This document shows positions 12,904-22,150 of a DNA stretch of 32,809 bases, one piece after another. The stretch covers positions 1 through 32,809 of the forward strand of contig NZ_JAQBOW010000142.1 in the NCBI RefSeq assembly GCF_028287845.1. The letters run 5' to 3'. Source of the stretch: Mucilaginibacter sp. (GTDB lineage: Bacteria > Bacteroidota > Bacteroidia > Sphingobacteriales > Sphingobacteriaceae). The position numbers were made by a program, and so were the translations under genes. Below the pieces are notes generated by a model, which was not told the DNA's origin, searched no databases, and worked only from the letters and a program-made list of their open reading frames with translations. Positions within the stretch are counted from its first letter, which is position 1. Every line of letters begins with the position of its first letter.

Positions 12904-14187
12904 ATGATTGAAATAAAATATCTTTCAGCATCCGAAGCGCTGAAAATTGTACAACCCGGAAACCGGGTATTTATTCACGGAAGCGCCGCCACCCCGGTAT
13001 GCCTTATCGAGGCGCTGCAGGCAAGGCACCAGGAACTTTATAATGTGGAGCTGGTTAGCATCACCACGCTCGGCAATGTTAATTTTGACAAGCCGGAGCA
13101 TCGAAAATCTTTTTTTTTCAATTCCTTATTTGTTTCCGCAGCTACCCGGAACGTAGTTAACAGTGAAGACGGTGATTATGTGCCGATCTTCCTCAGCCAG
13201 ATACCCCAGTTGTTCCGAAAAAACATACTGCCGATCGATGTCGCCCTGATCCAGGTTTCTCCGCCGGATGTGCATGGCTATTGTTCGCTGGGTACTTCAG
13301 TGGATATTGCGAGGGCCGCTGTTGATACCGCAAAATATGTCATCGCGCAGGTTAACCCTTTAATGCCGCGGACACACGGGGAAGGATTTGTTCACATCAG
13401 CAAAATCAACGCGATGGTGTGGCATAACAGCGAATTGCCCGAGGTTAACTATGATTTTCAAACTAATGCGGTGATCGAAAAGATCGGTTACCATGTTGCC
13501 TCCATGGTAGAAAACGGGGCGACTTTGCAATTGGGCATCGGTGCTATCCCTGACCAGGTTTTGAAAAATCTGACCACCCATCAAAACCTTGGGCTGCATA
13601 CCGAGATGTTCTCAGACGGCATTATCCCGCTGATAGAACGGGGCATCATTAACAACAGCCAGAAGAAATTAAATATCGGCCGTTCCGTTACGTCGTTTAT
13701 AACCGGCACCCGGAAATTATATGATTTTGTGAATGACAATCCCGCTGTACGGGTGATGGATATCAGTTATGTGAACGATACAAGCATCATCCGCCAAAAC
13801 CCAAAAGTGACCGCCATTAACAGCGCCATCGAGATTGATCTCACCGGTCAGGTATGTTCAGACTCCATCGGCACTTACCAGTATTCGGGTATCGGCGGCC
13901 AGATGGATTTTATCCGTGGCGCTTCCCTGTCAGAAGGTGGGCTGCCCATTATAGCGCTGCCATCGCAGACTAATAAAGGCGTTAGCCGGATCGTGCCATT
14001 CCTGAAGGAAGGCGCGGGCGTAGTTACTACACGCGGGCATGTACATTGGGTGGTGACAGAAAACGGGACCGTAAACCTGTTCGGTAAAAATTTAAAGCAG
14101 CGTGCGCTGGCGTTGATCGAGCTGGCCCACCCCGACCACCGGGAAACCCTTGAACGCTCGTACTTCCAGCGTTTTGAGAACGCCTGA
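12904..14187 (+). CDS. Acetyl-CoA hydrolase/CoA-transferase family protein
   Basis: 427 residues of the acetyl-CoA hydrolase/transferase family (Cat-type: acetyl-, succinyl- or 4-hydroxybutyrate CoA-transferases). Two domains: an N-terminal half with VFIHGSAATPVCLIEAL and VALIQVSPPDVHGYCSLG, and a C-terminal half with the CoA-binding GIGGQMDFIRGA and ALPSQTNKGVSRIVP. Glu234 in LHTEMFSDG is at the place of the catalytic glutamate that forms the CoA thioester. The acceptor cannot be decided; a role in acetate or short-chain acid exchange under low oxygen fits its divergent position from the oxygen sensor and the shared operators. ATG 12904 is chosen because the family pattern starts there; the in-frame ATG at 12850 would add 18 residues and is possible, since operator 7 lies 94.5 bp before it, similar to operators 1 and 3. 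Confidence 0.9.
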   Translation: MIEIKYLSASEALKIVQPGNRVFIHGSAATPVCLIEALQARHQELYNVELVSITTLGNVNFDKPEHRKSFFFNSLFVSAATRNVVNSEDGDYVPIFLSQIPQLFRKNILPIDVALIQVSPPDVHGYCSLGTSVDIARAAVDTAKYVIAQVNPLMPRTHGEGFVHISKINAMVWHNSELPEVNYDFQTNAVIEKIGYHVASMVENGATLQLGIGAIPDQVLKNLTTHQNLGLHTEMFSDGIIPLIERGIINNSQKKLNIGRSVTSFITGTRKLYDFVNDNPAVRVMDISYVNDTSIIRQNPKVTAINSAIEIDLTGQVCSDSIGTYQYSGIGGQMDFIRGASLSEGGLPIIALPSQTNKGVSRIVPFLKEGAGVVTTRGHVHWVVTENGTVNLFGKNLKQRALALIELAHPDHRETLERSYFQRFENA

Positions 14188-14427
14188 ACCGTTTCAGAGT
14201 ATCCATAAACGCTTGTGAAGTATATGATAGCAAATTTGTAACCTATAAGGATATCTATAAATTGGACAATAGACCGGAAATGGCCCTGTACAGAACCACG
14301 ATAGAATTTGTGTTATAAGGCTTCGCCGGGATAAGGAATTATTGTGCCATTTATGCAAACTGTTTTTGTTATTTTGTCATGGTATTTCAGACCTGATTAT
14401 AGAAAAATAATTTCCGTTAATTTATAA

Positions 14428-14994
14428 ATGAATAACATGAAAAAGGAGCTGTCGCCACAACAAGGTGAAGAACTACTCAGCCTGTTAAAAGCCCGTTTTG
14501 AAAAAAATATGAACCGCCATAAAGGTCTTGAATGGACTAAAGTACAAGCAAAATTGGAAGCTGATATTGAAAAACTATGGTCGCTCAATGAAATGGAAAC
14601 AACCGGCGGTGAACCGGATGTTGTTGGTTATGATAAACAAACGGGCGAATACATTTTTTATGATTGTTCGGCAGAAAGCCCTAAAGGCCGCAGAAGTCTT
14701 TGTTATGACCGTGAAGCGCATGAGGCAAGAAAAGAATTTAAGCCGGAAAATAACGCTGTTGACGTGGCCACTGCCATGGGCATTGAGCTTTTATCGGAAG
14801 AGCAATACCGGGAATTGCAGCAACTTGGCAAGTTCGATCTGAAAACATCGAGCTGGGTGAAAACACCTGCAGATATCAGGAAACTTGGCGGGGCCATTTT
14901 TTGCGATCGTCGTTATGATACGGTATTTGTTTACCACAACGGAGCAGAATCTTACTACGCTGCAAGGGGTTTCCGCGGCTCGCTAAAGATCTGA
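14428..14994 (+). CDS. DUF4256 family protein
   Basis: 188 residues matching the pattern of DUF4256, a family of unknown function: an N-terminal helix, LSLLKARFEKNMNRHKGLEW, MEXTGGEPDVVGYD-like block (METTGGEPDVVGYD), YIFYDCSAESPKGRRSLCYD and a C-terminal GGAIFCDRRYDTVFVYHNGA ending in AARGFRGSL. No signal peptide or membrane segment, so cytoplasmic. It is followed after 38 nt by the YdeI-family gene, so the two may be one transcript. The second in-frame ATG three codons later is an alternative start. No function is proposed. Confidence 0.88.
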   Translation: MNNMKKELSPQQGEELLSLLKARFEKNMNRHKGLEWTKVQAKLEADIEKLWSLNEMETTGGEPDVVGYDKQTGEYIFYDCSAESPKGRRSLCYDREAHEARKEFKPENNAVDVATAMGIELLSEEQYRELQQLGKFDLKTSSWVKTPADIRKLGGAIFCDRRYDTVFVYHNGAESYYAARGFRGSLKI

Positions 14995-15032
14995 ATTTTG
15001 TCCAAACAGCTAATATTAATACAACGAAAAGC

Positions 15033-15611
15033 ATGAATCCGAAAGTTGATTTTTATTTCAATAAAGCCCAAAAGTGGCTGGAAGAAATAGCGCGGTTGAG
15101 AATGATAGTTCTTGACTGCGGACTAACCGAGGAATTGAAGTGGGGCTGCCCTTGCTACACGGTTCAAAAAAATAACATTGTATTAATACACGTTTTTAAA
15201 GAGTATTGCGCGTTGCTGTTTTTTAAAGGCGCATTGCTACATAACAATCATGGTCTGCTGATACAACAAACCGAGAATGTGCAGGCAGCGCGCCAGATAC
15301 GGTTCACCAATATTATGGAAATAGTTGAGCAGGAACCCATACTGAAAGCCTGTATTTTTGAAGCCATTGAAGTTGAAAAAGCCGGTTTGAAAGTGGAGCT
15401 TAAAAAGACTTCGGAATTTGCCATACCTGCAGAGTTTAAAAACAAATTAGATCATATCCCTGCCCTAAAAATAGCATTTGAGGCATTAACACCGGGACGG
15501 CAAAGAGCATACATTTTTTATTTTTCTGCACCCAAACAATCCAAAACCCGGGAGGCAAGGGTTGAAAAATATATGCAGCAAATTCTCAATGGAAAAGGAT
15601 TGGATGATTAG
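15033..15611 (+). CDS. YdeI/OmdA-family protein with DUF1801 domain
   Basis: 192 residues. The N-terminal DUF1801 part runs to about 120: it starts VDFYFNKAQKW and has EELKWGCPCYTVQKNNIV and ALLFFKGALL. The C-terminal bacteriocin-protection/OmdA-like tail contains IPAEFKNKLD and LTPGRQRAYIFYFSAPKQSKTR. This is the layout of YdeI-family proteins, described as OmpD-associated or peptide-resistance factors in some bacteria but without a settled biochemical role. It is cytoplasmic by sequence, probably co-transcribed with the DUF4256 gene, and converges on the second PAS kinase. Confidence 0.88.
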   Translation: MNPKVDFYFNKAQKWLEEIARLRMIVLDCGLTEELKWGCPCYTVQKNNIVLIHVFKEYCALLFFKGALLHNNHGLLIQQTENVQAARQIRFTNIMEIVEQEPILKACIFEAIEVEKAGLKVELKKTSEFAIPAEFKNKLDHIPALKIAFEALTPGRQRAYIFYFSAPKQSKTREARVEKYMQQILNGKGLDD

Positions 15612-15670
15612 TAAATTCAATCAGAATTATTGGTATTGACACGGAGTTTGACAAGGAAACACCTTAAGTT

Positions 15671-17173
15671 TTAGTGGGCAGTTTTTTTAAACTCGACTCT
15701 AAAAATGGTCCCTTCTCCAAGACTGCTTTCCACTGTAATGTTTCCTCCCATCGCTTCTACCTGGTTTTTGACCAGAAATAGTCCAATGCCATGGGCATCT
15801 TTATTGCCATGAAATGTTTTATACATGCCGAAAATTTTCTGGCCATAAAGGTCAAGATCTATACCTAAACCATTATCCTCGATCTCAAGAATAAGCCGTC
15901 CATCGTTTGTATAGGCCCGGATGAAGATTTTAAGCGGTCTTTTGGGGTTGCGGTATTTGATGCCATTGCTCAGTAAGTTGAGCAAAATGCTTTCAAGGTA
16001 TGCCGGGTCGTATTCTATCTCAATGTCTGATGCTACCTTAACAGAAAGTTCGGCACTCGCCTGTTTCAGCGACCCGGACAATACCGTCCCGATTTTACGA
16101 ATCTCCTTGACCAGATTTAGTCGCTTGAGGTTTTCTGCTCCCGCAGCATTCACATCAACCACTTCGTTTAAATGCAACAGCGTTTGTAGTAAGTTGACCG
16201 CGTTTATTCCCAGCATACCGATCAGTTCGTTTTTTTCGTCCACATCCTCTTCCTTCAGGATCATGTCTGTCAGCATCTGAATGTTGCCGGCGTGCGACCG
16301 CAGGTTATGAGAAACAATGTGAGCAAAGTTCATCAAGCGCTCGTTTTGAGCGTTAATAATCTCCAGCGCCTGCCTGCGCTCGCGTTCCAGGAGCTTGCGT
16401 TCTTCTATATCCGCCTGCAGCCTATCCAAATGTTTTTTTCTTTCTGTTATGTCCTGGATCTGGGAAACGAAATACAACGGCTGGCCCTGCTGGTCGCGAA
16501 CCAAAGTGACATGTAAAGATGCCCATATAATATGGCCGCTTTCATCAAGATACCGTTTGTCCATTTGGTAGTTGGTGATTTGGCCGGCCAGTAGTTGGTG
16601 CATCTGCTGTAGGTCTTTGTCAAGGTCATCCGGATGGGTTATGTTCTGAAAGGTCTCTTTTAACAATTGTTGTTCTTTCCGGCCCAGCATTTGGCACAGC
16701 ATGTTGTTTACCTTGATCCAGTCGCCTCGGGTAGAAACAAGCGCCATGCCGATAGGCGCGTAGTCGAATGCATGGTGAAACTGTTCTTGCTGCTCGGCCA
16801 GGCTGTTAATCAGGTTTATTTGTGCAGTTATATCCTCAATGGTTCCGTAGATAACTGTGCATTTGCCATCCTCAAAACCGGCCTTGATGTAAACTTTTAT
16901 CCATTTAATATTGCCGCGTGTGGTAGTTATTTGAAAGTCTCCGTTTTCTGGCTGGCCTGTTTTTATAGCGTTATCAATTAGCTTTCTGAGAGCTGCTGCA
17001 TCTGAATAAAATCCGATGGTCTTTTCCAGATCCGCATAATAATCAGGACCGACTTCAAAAATTTCCCGCACAACAGAGTTCCAGTAACCTTCGTTTTTTT
17101 CTATGTTCCTTTCCCATACGCCCAAATGAGCAAGCGGAATAACTTTCTTGTAAAGTTCGAGTTTGGTTAACAT
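15671..17173 (-). CDS. PAS-domain sensor histidine kinase (soluble)
   Basis: 500 residues with no membrane segment. Two PAS modules: the first at about 10-118 ending VIYGTIEDIT, the second at about 130-245 ending FVSQIQDITERK, each with a PAC-type end. A coiled coil (245-280) leads to a HisKA-like H-box FAHIVSHNLRSHAGN with His289, then the ATPase motifs NLLSNGIKY, IEDNGLGID, and HGIGLFLVKNQVEAMGG. There is no FixL-type haem signature in either PAS domain, so the ligand is unknown. No response regulator gene is adjacent, so it is an orphan kinase. The gene is leftward and single. Confidence 0.9.
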   Translation of the reverse strand: MLTKLELYKKVIPLAHLGVWERNIEKNEGYWNSVVREIFEVGPDYYADLEKTIGFYSDAAALRKLIDNAIKTGQPENGDFQITTTRGNIKWIKVYIKAGFEDGKCTVIYGTIEDITAQINLINSLAEQQEQFHHAFDYAPIGMALVSTRGDWIKVNNMLCQMLGRKEQQLLKETFQNITHPDDLDKDLQQMHQLLAGQITNYQMDKRYLDESGHIIWASLHVTLVRDQQGQPLYFVSQIQDITERKKHLDRLQADIEERKLLERERRQALEIINAQNERLMNFAHIVSHNLRSHAGNIQMLTDMILKEEDVDEKNELIGMLGINAVNLLQTLLHLNEVVDVNAAGAENLKRLNLVKEIRKIGTVLSGSLKQASAELSVKVASDIEIEYDPAYLESILLNLLSNGIKYRNPKRPLKIFIRAYTNDGRLILEIEDNGLGIDLDLYGQKIFGMYKTFHGNKDAHGIGLFLVKNQVEAMGGNITVESSLGEGTIFRVEFKKTAH

Positions 17174-17351
17174 GAATGTGTAATGTTATTATATAAAGTA
17201 AGCAAAGTCGCAAGATATTTGCACAATACGTTAAAAATGTGTTTGTTTAGCGATAACCGCATTCAAAATTAAAGAAATCTTCCAGCTTTAATAGCTATGT
17301 CTATTATTAGTACATTCGGTGTCTCTTAATTCATAACCAATAATCAAGACT

Positions 17352-18695
17352 ATGTTTAAATATCTTTTTGCTATTGCATTTTTATGGATGAATGTTACCA
17401 ATGCTCAAAATCATTCAGACGTTGCTTGTGGGGTATTCCAAACCTCCGGGATACGCACAGATGCTTTTTCTTTAAATAAGCATGCCGGATTGGGAGATAT
17501 CAAATGGAAGTTTAAAACCCGGGGAAAGGTGTTTTCTTCACCGGCCATCTGTAACGGCATAGCCTATATAGGCAGCGAAGACTATAACCTGTATGCCGTT
17601 AATGTGCAAACAGGTAAGCTTATGTGGAAATTTACTACGGGAGGCGCAGTGCATTCATCGCCGGTAGTGTACAAAAACATAGTGTACTTTGGCAGTTATG
17701 ATGGCTATTATTATTCATTGAATGCGGCTACAGGTAAATTAGTTTGGAAATTTAAAACCGGCGGGGAACGCAAAGTAGGTGCAAAAGGCTTATGGACGAT
17801 GGGCCCAAAGGATCAATATATGGAAGATCAGTTTGATTTTTTTCTTTCATCGCCCGTGCTTGATCTAAATGATAACGATCTTACCGTTTATTTTGGGAGT
17901 AGCGATGGCAACCTGTATGCCTTAAACGCTAATACGGGTGAAAAGAAGTGGGTATTTAAAACCAATGGCATCATTCGCGCAAGCCCGGCATTATACCGGG
18001 GCAAAGTTTATATCGGCAGTTGGGATACCTTTCTGTATGCTTTGGATGCGCGCACGGGTAAGTTAGAATGGAAATTTGAGACCGGCAATCAGCCTGTTTA
18101 TCATCTATTGGAAGGTATTCAGTCATCTCCAACATGTGCTGATGGCATGGTTTATTTTGGTTCGCGCGATGGGTTCTTTTACGCTTTAAATGCTGATAAT
18201 GGAAAACAAGTCTGGAAATATGGTGCCGATAACTCCTGGATACTAACAACAGCCGCCATTAAAGATGGATCTGTTTATATCGGAACTTCGGACACTTTCC
18301 TTTTCCTGGCATTTGACGCTAAAACCGGGAAGGAAAAATTACGTTTTAAGACCAACGGATATATTTATTCATCACCTTCTATTGCGGGAAATACGGCTTA
18401 CTTTGGAGATTTTTCGGGTAGTTTATTCGCGGTTGATCTCACGACGGGCAAGCTAGCCAGTAAAGTCTCTACGGCTGGCCGAACCAAAAATGCCGCTAAT
18501 GTGCTTAACCCGAAGGGTGATGTTGATTTTAATTTCCTTGCAAAGGGAATGGATAACTCTTTGTATGCTACGAGTGTAACAGTGATGAATAAGCTTTATA
18601 CCCTGGGCCCGATTGTGTCTTCGCCCGTGGTAAGTAATGACGTTATATATTTTGGAAGTGCTGATGGTTATTTATATGCCGTTAATTTGAACTAA
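17352..18695 (+). CDS. Secreted PQQ-like beta-propeller repeat protein
   Basis: 447 residues beginning with a signal peptide (MFKYLFAIAFLWMNVTNAQN). The rest is about eight blades of PQQ-type repeats of the form YxxxxDGYLYALNAxTGKLxWKF, for example at YIGSEDYNLYAVNVQTGKL, YFGSSDGNLYALNANTGEK, and the last blade YFGSADGYLYAVNLN closing the ring at the C-terminus. The tryptophan-docking repeats resemble BamB/YfgL and quinoprotein dehydrogenase propellers, but no quinone-site or enzyme motif is evident, so binding or scaffold function is more likely. Periplasmic location is inferred. Single gene, convergent with the ABC exporter after only 13 nt. Confidence 0.88.
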   Translation: MFKYLFAIAFLWMNVTNAQNHSDVACGVFQTSGIRTDAFSLNKHAGLGDIKWKFKTRGKVFSSPAICNGIAYIGSEDYNLYAVNVQTGKLMWKFTTGGAVHSSPVVYKNIVYFGSYDGYYYSLNAATGKLVWKFKTGGERKVGAKGLWTMGPKDQYMEDQFDFFLSSPVLDLNDNDLTVYFGSSDGNLYALNANTGEKKWVFKTNGIIRASPALYRGKVYIGSWDTFLYALDARTGKLEWKFETGNQPVYHLLEGIQSSPTCADGMVYFGSRDGFFYALNADNGKQVWKYGADNSWILTTAAIKDGSVYIGTSDTFLFLAFDAKTGKEKLRFKTNGYIYSSPSIAGNTAYFGDFSGSLFAVDLTTGKLASKVSTAGRTKNAANVLNPKGDVDFNFLAKGMDNSLYATSVTVMNKLYTLGPIVSSPVVSNDVIYFGSADGYLYAVNLN

Positions 18696-18708
18696 TCAAA
18701 CAAGGCGA

Positions 18709-20529
18709 TTATTTATAGCCCATTGCCTGCAAATTAAAGAGTTCAGCATAGCGGCCGTTTTCAGCCAGCAGTTCCTGATGGGTCCCGGCCTCCAGTATGG
18801 TGCCTTTATCTAAAACGATGATCCGGTCGGCCAGCCTGGCGGTAGAGAAGCGGTGCGAGATTAACACTGCTGATTTTCCTTTGGTTAGCTCAGCAAACCG
18901 CTGAAACACTTCGTATTCCGCCCGTGCGTCCAGCGCAGCCGTAGGCTCATCCAGGATCAGCACCTGTGCATCTTTCATATACGCCCGGGCCAGCGCTACT
19001 TTTTGCCATTCGCCCCCGGATAGCTCTACACCATTGTTAAACCGCCTGCCCAGCCATTGCTCGTAGCGGTTAGGTAGTTTTTCCGCCAGCGCATCTGCCA
19101 GGCTTTCCCGTGCCGCCTTTTGGATCAAAACTTTATTGTCTACTTCGCCGATATTACCAACCGCAATATTTTGGGAAAAGGTCATTTGATAACGCAGGTA
19201 GTCCTGGAAAATAATACCTAAATTTAAACGGAGATCCTCGATAGCGTATTCCCTAAGGTCTGTTCCATCCAATAATATACGTCCTTCAGTCGGATCGTAA
19301 AGCCGGGCCAGTAACTTTACCAGCGTAGTTTTACCAGCGCCGTTCTCACCAACCAATGCCAATTTTTCGCCGGGATGTAAAGTAAAGTTCAAATGCCGGT
19401 TGGCCCAATTCTCGGAATGGTGATACCTGAAGCCAACATCCTCAAAAGTAAAACCTTGTTTAACCGGGTTTGGAAATGGCAGGGGTTTAGCCGCTACGCT
19501 TATCTTTGGTTTGATCTCAAAGAATTCTAAAAAATCATTCAGATAAATGGCACCCTGTGACACGGTGGTAAAGCGGTTCAGCATATTTTCCATCAGGGTG
19601 CTTAGCTGGCGGAAAGACCCCGCCAAAAAGGTTAGGGTACCTACAGTAGCTTTCCCGGTTACCGTCTGATAAATAATAAATGCGTAAGCCACGTAGTAGC
19701 CGATGCTGCCTAAAACAGAAAAGAACAATCCCCAGCCCGAGCGCCTGACCGCCAGTTTGCTATTATCAGCATAAAATTGATCGGAAAGGGTCTTAAAGCG
19801 GTTGGTGATAAAATCAGCAAGACCAAATATTTTTACTTCTTTAGCCGTTTCATCGCTGGCACCCAAGTAACGCAAATAATCCAGTTCCCGCCGTTCTGGT
19901 GTCTGGCTACGTGTAAGCGCATAGTTTTGACTGTTGAAATAAGATTCCCCTAAAAACGAAGGAATAATAGCAATCAGCAACAATACAATTAGCCATGGGT
20001 TAAAAGCCAATAACCCAGTCAGGAGAAAAGCCATCGAGATCAGGTCCTGTACCTGGCTCATAACCTGTGATAACAAGACGCTGCGACCAACAGTTTGCTG
20101 CCGGGCCCTTTCCAGTTTATCATAGAAAACCGAATCTTCGAATTGGTCCAGGTCTAGCATGGCCGCATGGCGCATGATGCGCATGGAGGTATAATTAGAA
20201 AACAAATCGCCGAGCAGGCTGTCCGTCAGGTTGATCATCCTGTTCAGACCATCGGTTAGCACTGCCAGCCCAAACTCTATCAGCACCAGTTGCCACAATT
20301 CGTGCTGGCTTCCGCCGTGCCGGTTGAGCAGCACCACCTGGTCTATGATAAGCTTGCCCACATACAGCAAAGTTACGGGCATAGCCGAGCGGGCGATACG
20401 CAGCAGGAAACTTAGCGTTGTTTTCCGCGGGCTGCTTTGCCACACAAGCCTGAATAGTTCAGGCAGGTTCTTTAAAGCCGCGAGCCGTTGTTTAAAAGAA
20501 AGATCGGATTTTGATATTGTTTTAGCCAT
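18709..20529 (-). CDS. ABC exporter, fused permease-ATPase half-transporter
   Basis: 606 residues: a transmembrane domain at about 35-330 with roughly six helices, then a nucleotide-binding domain. Walker A GENGAGKTT at 394-402, Q-loop near FQDYLRY, signature LSGGEWQ at 503-509, Walker B VLILDE at 523-528 and H-loop His559 are all intact, so it should be active as a homodimer exporter. The substrate cannot be told: it is of the MdlB/multidrug type often found singly in Bacteroidota. It is preceded by an exact -7 box, TAGCTTTG, on the minus strand. Confidence 0.92.
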   Translation of the reverse strand: MAKTISKSDLSFKQRLAALKNLPELFRLVWQSSPRKTTLSFLLRIARSAMPVTLLYVGKLIIDQVVLLNRHGGSQHELWQLVLIEFGLAVLTDGLNRMINLTDSLLGDLFSNYTSMRIMRHAAMLDLDQFEDSVFYDKLERARQQTVGRSVLLSQVMSQVQDLISMAFLLTGLLAFNPWLIVLLLIAIIPSFLGESYFNSQNYALTRSQTPERRELDYLRYLGASDETAKEVKIFGLADFITNRFKTLSDQFYADNSKLAVRRSGWGLFFSVLGSIGYYVAYAFIIYQTVTGKATVGTLTFLAGSFRQLSTLMENMLNRFTTVSQGAIYLNDFLEFFEIKPKISVAAKPLPFPNPVKQGFTFEDVGFRYHHSENWANRHLNFTLHPGEKLALVGENGAGKTTLVKLLARLYDPTEGRILLDGTDLREYAIEDLRLNLGIIFQDYLRYQMTFSQNIAVGNIGEVDNKVLIQKAARESLADALAEKLPNRYEQWLGRRFNNGVELSGGEWQKVALARAYMKDAQVLILDEPTAALDARAEYEVFQRFAELTKGKSAVLISHRFSTARLADRIIVLDKGTILEAGTHQELLAENGRYAELFNLQAMGYK

Positions 20530-20555
20530 AAGCTTCGCTGCATTTTGTTAATAAA

Positions 20556-20563
20556 CAAAGCTA
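20556..20563 (-). promoter_or_regulatory. -7 box of the ABC exporter gene
   Basis: Minus-strand TAGCTTTG matches TAnnTTTG exactly and is identical to the boxes before the RIC-like and ldh-hemN operons, 27 bp before the start codon. No RTGAY-N4-RTCAY site is nearby, so this promoter seems outside that regulon. Confidence 0.5.
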
Positions 20564-20767
20564 TCACTAATAACCCGCCGGAAATGACACCGCCAGGTAA
20601 AAAATCCTTACCCGGAAAATTTACGAAGTTGGTTATAGAAATGGTTTGGGCTAAGACGCCCGCAATAGCGATAACCGCCGTGTGATTATAACATTGCTAA
20701 TTAATTGGAAGGACGACAGTAATTTAGTTTTACCCGGTCTTATTGTCTATGTCAGTCTGCAACTTTC

Positions 20768-21271
20768 TTATCGATCATGTTTATGCTCTTTCCATTGCTT
20801 GTCTGCATGCTTAAATTCTTTCTCTTGTTCTTTGTACTGTTTCTTATCATCTTTTTCCATCTGTTTATTCCAGTGCTTGTTGTATTTTTCATCCTTGCTG
20901 TCCCTGATGATGACCTGACCGCTACGCCCCCGGTAATTGGCATATCTGGTTCGGTAGCTGTTATTTCTTAGCCATGGATCATGGTCATTGATCACCACCT
21001 TATACCCATTATAGAGGTCATAATCCCGATACCTTGCCGGCAGATTAGTGGTCCGCACCCAGCTGTTATTTTGATAGTAGATGTATTGATGTGTCGGTAC
21101 AGAATAATAAGTATCTATATCAGGTATATAATAATAATCGGCATAATCATAACCAACAGGCCCCCAATCCGGCTGGCTGCCGATATTGACACGGACACTG
21201 ATCTGCGCATCAGCAAATTTGGGGCTAAAGCTGCTTAAAAGCAGGGCGGTGATAAAAATCAACTTTTTCAT
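20768..21271 (-). CDS. Small secreted Tyr-rich protein with a Lys/Glu-rich tail
   Basis: About 167 residues. A clear signal peptide (MKKLIFITALLLSSF to ADAQ) is followed by a Tyr/Asp-rich core with DYADYYYIPDIDTYY, YQNNSWVRT and ARYRDYDLYNGYKV, then a strongly charged C-terminal stretch of about 45 residues rich in Lys, Glu, Asp and His. I do not know a function; similar small exported proteins with an N-terminal YYYIPDID-type motif are common in Sphingobacteriaceae. The frame opens at 21304, but the signal peptide sets the start at 21271. Single gene. Confidence 0.8.
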   Translation of the reverse strand: MKKLIFITALLLSSFSPKFADAQISVRVNIGSQPDWGPVGYDYADYYYIPDIDTYYSVPTHQYIYYQNNSWVRTTNLPARYRDYDLYNGYKVVINDHDPWLRNNSYRTRYANYRGRSGQVIIRDSKDEKYNKHWNKQMEKDDKKQYKEQEKEFKHADKQWKEHKHDR

Positions 21272-21451
21272 AACGGAGGTTCTTAGTAATATGCTGTGGA
21301 ACAATTGTTATATAAAAAAGTTTTTGCACAGTCAAGGGCGGCCATGCGGGAAATGAGCGGCAAAGAAGGTAGAAATTTAAAGTGCAATACTTTTATTTAA
21401 ATCACTCCAATGATTCAGCTTTTATATATTATTGCTAAATTCACTAATCAA

Positions 21452-22150
21452 ATGAAAACCATTAAAGAAAAACACTCTTTAGCCATGCGATGGACGCATT
21501 GGGTTAACTTCCCGATACTCACCATTATGATATGGAGCGGAATGCTGATCTATTGGGCCAATGATGAATATAAGATCACCCTGTTTGGGCACACTTATTT
21601 TCATTTTTTTCCGGATTGGTTCTATAAAAAATTTCATTTGGTGCACCGTCTCTCAGAAGGGATGGCGTTTCATTTCCTGTTCATGTGGTTCTTTGTGCTG
21701 AATGGGATATTTTATATACTATACACCCTTATTTCGGGCGAGTGGCGCGAATTGGTGCCCAACAAACATTCATTTAAAGAAGCATGGCTGGTTTTATTGC
21801 ATGACCTGCATATCCGTAAAATGGCGCCCCCGCAAAAAAAATATAATGCCGCGCAGCGCATTGCTTATACGGCCATTATCGTTATGGGTATTGGTTCTGT
21901 AATTACCGGGTTGGCTATTTATAAGCCGGTGCAATTTTATTATTTAACGTGGTTATGCGGTGGTTATCATCTAGCACGGATATTGCATTTTGTGCTAACC
22001 ATTGGTTACGTATTGTTTTTTGTAATCCATGTGGTACAGGTTATCCTGGCAGGATGGCGTAATTTTAGCTCTGTTATTTCAGGGTTCGAGGTGGTTAATG
22101 ACCAACCAAAGCCAAAAATTAAAGTTGCTGATGAAAACGAAAAAGATTAA
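21452..22150 (+). CDS. Membrane cytochrome b (b561/thiosulfate-reductase type)
   Basis: 232 residues with four to five membrane helices, beginning KEKHSLAMRWTHWVNFPIL. Histidines likely to bind two haems b are seen in RWTHWVNF, in LVHRLSEGMAFHFLF, in YHLARILHFVL and in VIHVVQVILAGW, as in cytochrome b/b6-type subunits of molybdo-oxidoreductases. It should pass electrons between the quinone pool and the exported molybdoenzyme encoded next, with which it overlaps by 20 nt. The frame opens at 21410; ATG 21452 is preferred because it directly precedes the conserved N-terminal helix. Confidence 0.88.
   Translation: MKTIKEKHSLAMRWTHWVNFPILTIMIWSGMLIYWANDEYKITLFGHTYFHFFPDWFYKKFHLVHRLSEGMAFHFLFMWFFVLNGIFYILYTLISGEWRELVPNKHSFKEAWLVLLHDLHIRKMAPPQKKYNAAQRIAYTAIIVMGIGSVITGLAIYKPVQFYYLTWLCGGYHLARILHFVLTIGYVLFFVIHVVQVILAGWRNFSSVISGFEVVNDQPKPKIKVADENEKD

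Noticed and set aside
20777..20971. Very hydrophobic rightward frame that looks like a membrane peptide
   Set aside because: It is the antisense of the Lys/Glu-rich tail of the secreted protein, which automatically yields Phe/Leu codons.
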